Source of the DNA: Actinomadura physcomitrii | GTDB lineage: Bacteria > Actinomycetota > Actinomycetes > Streptosporangiales > Streptosporangiaceae | Assembly (NCBI RefSeq): GCF_008923205.2 | Contig: NZ_WBMS02000053.1 | Span: 1-64,000 of the forward strand | Direction: 5' to 3' | Length of the DNA: 64,000 nt | In this document: piece after piece, positions 59,776 through 64,000 of the stretch | Numbering within the stretch: the stretch's first letter is position 1 | Layout of the letters: every line of letters begins with the position of its first letter | The notes under the pieces: generated by a model | The model's input: only the letters and a program-made list of their open reading frames with translations | Told to the model about the DNA's origin: nothing | Databases searched by the model: none | Made by a program: the position numbers and the translations under genes

Positions 59776-61023
59776 TCAGTCGCCGTACGGCAGCTCGGCC
59801 GCGACCGTCCAGCCGCCCTGCCCGCGCGGGCCTGCCGACAGCGTGCCGCCGAGCATCGTGACGCGCTCGCGCATCCCGACCAGGCCGTGCCCGCCGCCCT
59901 GCGTCCCGTCCGGGACGCCGCGCGCGCCGTCGTCGTCGACCGTCACCGCGAGCGCCTCCGGCCCGTACTTGATCTCCACGTGGACGCGCGATCCCGGCGC
60001 GTACCGGGCGGCGTTGCTGAGCGACTCCTGGACGATCCGGTACGCCGACAGGTCCACCCCGGTGTCCAGCCGGCGCGGCATCCCGACGACGACGGTGGCG
60101 ACCGACAGCCCGGAGTTGCGGGCCGCGGCGGCCAGCTCGTCGAGCCGGTCCAGGCCCGGGCTCGGGGCGCGCTCGGCGCCCTCGTCGTCCGAGCGCAGCA
60201 GCCCCACCACGCGGCGGGTCTCGGTGAGCGCCTCGCGGGCCGCGTCCCGCACCACCCCGAACGTCTCGCGGGCGGCGTCCGGCAGGTCGGGGATCTTGAA
60301 CGGGGCGGCCTCGGCCTGCATCGCGATCACCGACATGTGGTGCGCGACGACGTCGTGCAGCTCGCGGGCGATGCGGGCGCGCTCCTCCAGCACCGCCTGC
60401 CGGGCCAGGTCCTGCCGGTGCTGCTCCTCGCGGCGGCGCAGCTCCTCCTCCGCCGACCGGCGGCCGCCGATCGCGTCGCCGAACGTCAGCACCAGCGCGG
60501 TGATCCCGGCGAGGATGACGCCGAACCAGCCCGGCATGCCGAACAGCACGGCGGGCAGCAGCACCCCCGCGACCGTCACCGCGCCGACGCCGACGGCCGT
60601 CTGGCGGTCGCAGCCGATCCCGGCGAAGAACAGGATGACCACCAGCGCGAGGATCGCGGTGACCGGCCACGGCATGAACCCGGCGCCGTGCCGGACGAAC
60701 ACGGTGACCAGCAGCCCGATGGCCGCGATGCGCCACGCGGCGAGCGGCCAGCGGGCGGCGAAGATCAACGGGGTGGCCATCAGCACCCCGAGCGGCCAGG
60801 CCGCGCCCGCGTCCACGTGGTACACCGCGATGGAGATCGCGATGGACCCGGCGGTGAAGCCGATCGTCATGGCGAGCAGCAGGACCAGGATCGGCGCGCG
60901 CAGCAGCAGCCGTCCCGGGAGCAGCGGGACGGCGGGGTCGTCGCGGCCCGGCACGACGGCGGAGGCGACCCCGGCGAGCAGCCGGGGCCGCCCGCCGGCG
61001 TCGGAGCGGTGCGGTTCGTTCAT
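59776..61023 (-). CDS. Two-component sensor histidine kinase (HisKA_3)
   Basis: A 415-residue kinase, started at ATG 61023. Residues 40-175 hold five to six membrane segments (LLLRAPILVLLLAMTIGFTA, AAWPLGVLMATPLIFAARWP, MPWPVTAILALVVILFFAGI, VTVAGVLLPAVLFGMPGW). The phospho-His is in ARIARELHDVVAHHMSVI. The ATPase part has YRIVQESLSNAARYAPG, and GGGHGLVGMRERVTMLGG. It resembles the DesK-like kinases of many actinomycete pairs. The signal is unknown. Confidence 0.88.
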   Translation of the reverse strand: MNEPHRSDAGGRPRLLAGVASAVVPGRDDPAVPLLPGRLLLRAPILVLLLAMTIGFTAGSIAISIAVYHVDAGAAWPLGVLMATPLIFAARWPLAAWRIAAIGLLVTVFVRHGAGFMPWPVTAILALVVILFFAGIGCDRQTAVGVGAVTVAGVLLPAVLFGMPGWFGVILAGITALVLTFGDAIGGRRSAEEELRRREEQHRQDLARQAVLEERARIARELHDVVAHHMSVIAMQAEAAPFKIPDLPDAARETFGVVRDAAREALTETRRVVGLLRSDDEGAERAPSPGLDRLDELAAAARNSGLSVATVVVGMPRRLDTGVDLSAYRIVQESLSNAARYAPGSRVHVEIKYGPEALAVTVDDDGARGVPDGTQGGGHGLVGMRERVTMLGGTLSAGPRGQGGWTVAAELPYGD

Positions 61024-61144
61024 CTCGCCTGCGAGCCTAGAGCGCGCGGCGCCCCGCCCGCCTGCCTCCGGGGAGGGAGATCGGGCCGCCCCCGCTGGTA
61101 TCACCGCTGCCCAGGGGCCGGACGCGCCTTCCAGCCTTTCCCGA

Positions 61145-61173
61145 TTGACTTTATAGGGATTATGGCCCATCCT
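61145..61173 (+). promoter_or_regulatory. Promoter of the Cys-type leader peptide / cysteine dioxygenase transcript
   Basis: TTGACT (61145-61150) and CATCCT (61168-61173) are 17 bp apart and CATCCT ends exactly six bases before an in-frame GTG (61180). That is the spacing for leaderless translation. An alternative is the TATAGG at 61152 with initiation at the ATG of 61162. Confidence 0.5.
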
Positions 61174-61266
61174 CGTTGCGTGACGATCTCCGCACCGCTG
61201 CACGAGCGCCTGCACGTCGATCTGCGCCGCCAGGCAAGCGCGCTGTGTCGCCGGACGTCCCGCTAG
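61162..61266 (+). CDS. Cys-type regulatory leader peptide
   Basis: A 34-codon frame (or 28 codons from the GTG at 61180) ends RLHVDLRRQASALCRRTSR. The RLHVDLRR...A.C.R block is the recurrent signature of actinobacterial leader peptides that lie ahead of sulfur and cysteine genes, where cysteine codons near the end let the ribosome sense Cys-tRNA. Here one Cys (TGT, in ALCRR) sits near the end and another in the first part (HPRCVTI). The stop codon is 61 bp before the cysteine dioxygenase start. Too short and too arginine-rich for an enzyme. Confidence 0.75.
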   Translation: MAHPRCVTISAPLHERLHVDLRRQASALCRRTSR

Positions 61267-61327
61267 CGGACACCCGCCGGCGGACGCGTTCCCGCACGTC
61301 CCACCGCACAGCCCAGGAGAACGACGC

Positions 61328-61867
61328 ATGACCGTCACCGCCACCGAGTCCGGCACGCCCGAAAACGGCGCGTCCCGCGCGGCCGGGACCGACGCGCCCG
61401 GAGCCGGCCGGCCCGCGCCCTCGGGCGGCCCGTTCGCGCCGCCGCGGCTCGCCGAACGGGCCCGCGCGCTGGCCGACAACCCGGAGGAATGGATCCACCG
61501 GGTCCGGCTCGACCCGCAGGGCCGCTGGTACGAGCGCGTCCACCAGGACGCCGACCACGAGATCTGGCTGATCAGCTGGCTGCCCGGCCAGTCCACCGGC
61601 TTCCACGACCACGGCGGCTCCGCCGGCGCCTTCGCCGTCGCCCTCGGCGCGCTCGAGGAGCACCGCGTCCGCGACCACCGCGCGGTCGGCGCCGGGCAGG
61701 TCCGCTCGTTCGGGCCCGACTACGTCCACGACGTCCGCAACACCTCGGACGCGCCCGCGGTGAGCGTCCACGTGTACGCGCCGCCCCTGTCGACGATGCG
61801 CCGCTACGACCTGGACGCGGACGGCGAGCTCGTCCGCCTCGCCGCGGAGTCCGCCGACGACTGGTGA
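61328..61867 (+). CDS. Cysteine dioxygenase-family enzyme
   Basis: The 179-residue cupin would oxidise L-cysteine to cysteine sulfinate with Fe(II) and O2. The three-His facial triad is His93 and His95 in GFHDHGGSAGAF and His134 in DYVHDVRNTSD. The N-terminal 35 residues are Ala/Gly/Pro-rich and probably flexible. LISWLPGQST is the family strand ahead of the first His pair. A related thiol such as 3-mercaptopropionate cannot be excluded. The leader peptide just upstream fits control by cysteine supply. RBS AGGAGA. Confidence 0.85.
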   Translation: MTVTATESGTPENGASRAAGTDAPGAGRPAPSGGPFAPPRLAERARALADNPEEWIHRVRLDPQGRWYERVHQDADHEIWLISWLPGQSTGFHDHGGSAGAFAVALGALEEHRVRDHRAVGAGQVRSFGPDYVHDVRNTSDAPAVSVHVYAPPLSTMRRYDLDADGELVRLAAESADDW

Positions 61868-61920
61868 GGCGCGGGCAAAGCTCCCGCATGAGGTCCTTTC
61901 TCCGGGGAAGATCCGGCTCC

Positions 61921-63390
61921 ATGAGCACACCGGGCAGCGGAGCGAAGACCACGGCCGGCGACCAGCACGACGGCCCCTCCCACTCGGCCGCCACCGCCGC
62001 GCTGCTTACGGGGGCCGCCGCGCTCGGCGGGTTCCTGTTCGGCTACGACTCCTCGGTCATCAACGGCACCGTCGACGCCCTCAAGGACACCTTCCACCTG
62101 AGCGGCTTCGCCGTCGGCTTCGTGGTCTCGGCCGCGCTGCTCGGCTGCGCCGCGGGCGCCTGGTTCGCCGGCCCGCTCGGCGACCGGATCGGCCGGGTGA
62201 AGGTGATGCTGGCCGCGTCCGCGCTGTTCGTGATCAGCTCGCTCGGCTCGGCGCTCGCCTTCAGCGCCGCCGACCTGACCGCGTGGCGGCTGGTCGGCGG
62301 CCTCGCGATCGGCGCCGCGTCCGTCATCGCGCCCGCCTACATCGCCGAGATCGCGCCCGCCGAGCTGCGCGGCCGGCTCGGCTCGCTGCAGCAGATGGCG
62401 ATCGTCCTCGGCATCTTCGCGGCGCTGGTCGTCGACTACGTCATCGCCCAGGTCTCCGAGGGCGGCGCGACCGGGACGTTCCCGTGGGGCGGCGGCGCCT
62501 GGCGCTGGATGTTCGCCAGCGCGGCCGTGCCCGCGGTGTTCTGGGGCGTCATCGCCACGACGATCCCCGAGTCGCCCCGCTACCTGGTGAAGAAGCACAA
62601 GATGACCGACGCGAAGCGGGTGCTCGCGCGGGTCATGGGCCGCGGCGACGTGGACGGCAAGGTCAGGGACATCGTCCGGTCGATCGCCGAGGACCGCGCC
62701 GTGCACCTGCGCGACCTGCGCGGCTCCCGGCTCGGGCTGCTGCCGATCGTGTGGGTCGGCATCCTGCTGTCGGTCTTCCAGCAGTTCGTCGGCATCAACG
62801 TGATCTTCTACTACTCGTCGTCGCTGTGGCAGGCGGTCGGCTTCTCCGAGAGCAACGCCATGCTCACCTCGGTGATCAACTCGGTGGTCAACGTGGCGTT
62901 CACGCTGGTCGCGATCGCGCTGGTGGACCGGGTCGGGCGGCGCCCGCTGCTGCTCGGCGGCGCGGCGGGCATGGCGCTGTCGCTCGGCACGCTGACGGCC
63001 TGCTTCTCGACCGCCCACGTCGCGGGCGGCAAGCCGGAGCTGAGCGGCGCCGCCGGGCCGGTCGCGCTCGTCGCCGCCAACGTCTTCGTCGCCGCGTTCG
63101 CCGCCACCTGGGGACCGGTCGTCTGGGTGATGCTCGGCGAGATGTTCAACAACTTCATCCGGGCGTCCGCGCTCGCCGTCGCCGCCGCCGCGCAGTGGCT
63201 CGCCAACTGGGTGGTCACGACGACGTTCCCCGGCATCTCCGGCTTCTCGCTCAGCCTCGCCTACGGCCTGTACACCGCGTTCTCCGTGCTGGCCTTCATC
63301 TTCGTGATCCGGGCCGTCCCGGAGACGAAGGGACGCGAGCTCGAGGACATGGACCGGCTCGAACGGCCGAGACGGGAGGTCCGCGCGTGA
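61921..63390 (+). CDS. Sugar-porter-family MFS transporter
   Basis: The 489-residue, 12-span permease shows the sugar porter motifs: GYDSSVINGT (span 1), DRIGRVK (loop 2-3), RGRLGSLQQ, PESPRYLVKK (loop 6-7), QQFVGINVIFYYS (span 7), DRVGRRP, and VPETKGRELEDMD at the C-terminus. This is the XylE/GalP/GLUT group, which imports hexoses, pentoses or polyols with H+. Specificity unknown. It starts 53 bp after the cysteine dioxygenase. Confidence 0.9.
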   Translation: MSTPGSGAKTTAGDQHDGPSHSAATAALLTGAAALGGFLFGYDSSVINGTVDALKDTFHLSGFAVGFVVSAALLGCAAGAWFAGPLGDRIGRVKVMLAASALFVISSLGSALAFSAADLTAWRLVGGLAIGAASVIAPAYIAEIAPAELRGRLGSLQQMAIVLGIFAALVVDYVIAQVSEGGATGTFPWGGGAWRWMFASAAVPAVFWGVIATTIPESPRYLVKKHKMTDAKRVLARVMGRGDVDGKVRDIVRSIAEDRAVHLRDLRGSRLGLLPIVWVGILLSVFQQFVGINVIFYYSSSLWQAVGFSESNAMLTSVINSVVNVAFTLVAIALVDRVGRRPLLLGGAAGMALSLGTLTACFSTAHVAGGKPELSGAAGPVALVAANVFVAAFAATWGPVVWVMLGEMFNNFIRASALAVAAAAQWLANWVVTTTFPGISGFSLSLAYGLYTAFSVLAFIFVIRAVPETKGRELEDMDRLERPRREVRA

Positions 63391-63428
63391 GCGCGGAAAC
63401 CGCGGTGCGGGGGACGGCCCCCATCGGT

Positions 63429-63434
63429 TACCAT
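63429..63434 (+). promoter_or_regulatory. -10 element of the thrS leader transcript
   Basis: TACCAT (TANNNT) ends exactly six bases before the leader-peptide ATG at 63441, so the transcript would start at that ATG. No -35 box is clear. Confidence 0.5.
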
Positions 63435-63440
63435 GAGCCC

Positions 63441-63512
63441 ATGCACGCCGTATCGCGCTCGTTCGAGACGACGACGCCGGGTCGCCCCCGGCGCCACGGC
63501 CGCATGCACTGA
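63441..63512 (+). CDS. Threonine-codon leader peptide of thrS
   Basis: A 23-codon frame MHAVSRSFETTTPGRPRRHG, ending RMH before TGA 63510-63512. Three consecutive ACG (Thr) codons lie at 63468-63476. It is followed after 11 bases by a strong terminator and then by threonyl-tRNA synthetase, which is what a threonine-sensing attenuator should look like. No ribosome-binding site is present; a leaderless start is likely. Confidence 0.65.
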   Translation: MHAVSRSFETTTPGRPRRHGRMH

Positions 63513-63537
63513 CATCGCACGCTGTGAAGGCCCCGGG
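63487..63537 (+). promoter_or_regulatory. Antiterminator pairing in the thrS leader
   Basis: Bases 63487-63495 (CCCGGCGCC) can pair with 63529-63537 (GGCCCCGGG) in eight of nine positions. The second strand is the left arm of the terminator, so the two structures are mutually exclusive. A ribosome stalled at the Thr codons would leave 63487-63495 free. Confidence 0.55.
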
Positions 63538-63557
63538 AGCGATCCCGGGGCCTTCAC
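63524..63557 (+). terminator. Attenuator terminator of thrS
   Basis: GTGAAGGCCCCGGG (63524-63537) and CCCGGGGCCTTCAC (63544-63557) form a perfect 14-bp stem with a 6-base loop; three T follow after three bases. It lies between the leader peptide and thrS. Confidence 0.8.
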
Positions 63558-63693
63558 CGCTTTCCGGGGTCGTTCCGGGCCTCCCCGCAGGAGGAACAGG
63601 AGCAGTCCGATGGAGCCGGACGCGTCCGGGGCACCCCCCGAGTCGATAGCATCGGAACCCGTCGATCCCAACCCACCATCCCGAGGAGTACCC

Positions 63694-64000
63694 GTGTCCA
63701 CCGTGTCTGAGCTGCGCATCACCCTCGACGGGAGCGAGCGGGCGGTGCCGGCGGGCACCACCGCGGGGCAGGCACTGGACGCCGACGGCCGCACCGTCAT
63801 CGCCGCCCGGGTCAACGGCGAGCTGCGCGACCTGGCCGGCGAGCTGCACGACGGCGACGCCGTCGAGCCGGTCCAGATCGGCTCCGACGACGGCCGGGCC
63901 ATCATGCGGCACTCCGCCGCGCACGTCATGGCGCAGGCCGTGCAGGAGCTGTTCCCCGAGGCCAAGCTCGGCATCGGCCCGCCGGTCGAGAACGGCTTCT
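63694..64000 (+). CDS. thrS: Threonyl-tRNA synthetase, N-terminal part (runs off window)
   Basis: The first 102 codons begin with the TGS domain (LRITLDGSERAVPAGTTAGQ, VIAARVNGELRDLAGELHDG, residues 6-60) and continue into the editing domain with the conserved RHSAAHVMAQAVQELFPEAK (HxxxH, residues about 70-89) and GIGPPVENGF. It charges tRNA-Thr and hydrolyses Ser-tRNA-Thr. GTG start at 63694 with GAGGAG upstream. The rest of the gene, about 550 residues, is beyond the window. Preceded by the attenuator. Confidence 0.95.
   Translation, partial: MSTVSELRITLDGSERAVPAGTTAGQALDADGRTVIAARVNGELRDLAGELHDGDAVEPVQIGSDDGRAIMRHSAAHVMAQAVQELFPEAKLGIGPPVENGF

Noticed and set aside
63433..63480. Alternative leader frame starting at ATG 63433
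   Set aside because: That frame runs through the terminator into thrS in another phase, lacks a stop before the terminator, and carries Arg rather than Thr runs, so it does not make sense as a leader.

Overview
This is a very GC-rich window with actinomycete hallmarks: GTG and TTG starts, tightly overlapping operons, mycothiol-type DinB-fold enzymes, a MurA with Asp at the catalytic Cys position, DrrAB-type exporter, ECF41 sigma factor, SpoIIE/HATPase phosphatase and NarL/LuxR two-component systems. I infer a Streptosporangiales-like actinomycete, possibly Actinomadura. Genus assignment is a guess from gene style, not from a search.

Layout. 1-370: 3' end of a 23S rRNA, then 5S rRNA and a terminator. 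370-1800: eroded DNA with an IS110-type transposase remnant, a truncated TPR gene, and the 3' ends of an MFS gene and an unknown gene. 1.9-17.7 kb: housekeeping and accessory genes, including a DinB-fold enzyme, a LysE fragment, murA, a squalene-cyclase-like protein, a FAD monooxygenase, an aconitase-family enzyme, a PLP decarboxylase, two small DUF proteins, a P450, a PPOX flavoprotein and an MBL hydrolase. 17.8-20.5 kb: PadR regulator plus DrrAB-like exporter. 20.5-27.7 kb: M20 peptidase divergent from a complete five-gene Dpp/Opp peptide importer. 27.7-32.5 kb: spermidine-synthase-like protein, ECF41 sigma factor with its adjacent NAD-dependent epimerase-like partner, and a PAS/GAF/PP2C/HATPase phosphatase. 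32.5-38.2 kb: DUF2267, ABC-F, DUF4126-like and DUF4253 proteins and a second P450. 38.3-44.0 kb: MacB/FtsX-type ABC transporter facing a NarL-type two-component system and a NUDIX hydrolase, with a 26-bp palindrome between them.

44.1-52.4 kb is the clearest metabolic island: kynurenine formamidase, a divergent LysR regulator, and a seven-gene operon (aminomuconate-semialdehyde dehydrogenase, hydratase, decarboxylase, RidA-type deaminase, 3-hydroxyanthranilate dioxygenase, ACMS decarboxylase, kynureninase). Together these encode the 2-aminomuconate route of tryptophan/kynurenine breakdown down to 4-hydroxy-2-oxovalerate. Tryptophan dioxygenase, kynurenine monooxygenase and the terminal aldolase/dehydrogenase are not in the window.

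52.4-61.0 kb: cold-shock protein, an SDR and XRE/MmyB-type regulator divergent pair, remnants of an MFS/ROK pair, a TetR-acyl-CoA dehydrogenase operon divergent from an SDR-quinone oxidoreductase operon across a perfect 22-bp operator-like palindrome, and a second two-component system. 61.1-64.0 kb: two short leader peptides, one Cys-type ahead of a cysteine dioxygenase and one with three consecutive Thr codons plus terminator and antiterminator ahead of thrS, which runs off the window edge. The two leader-peptide attenuators, especially the thrS one, are the most interesting regulatory structures I found.
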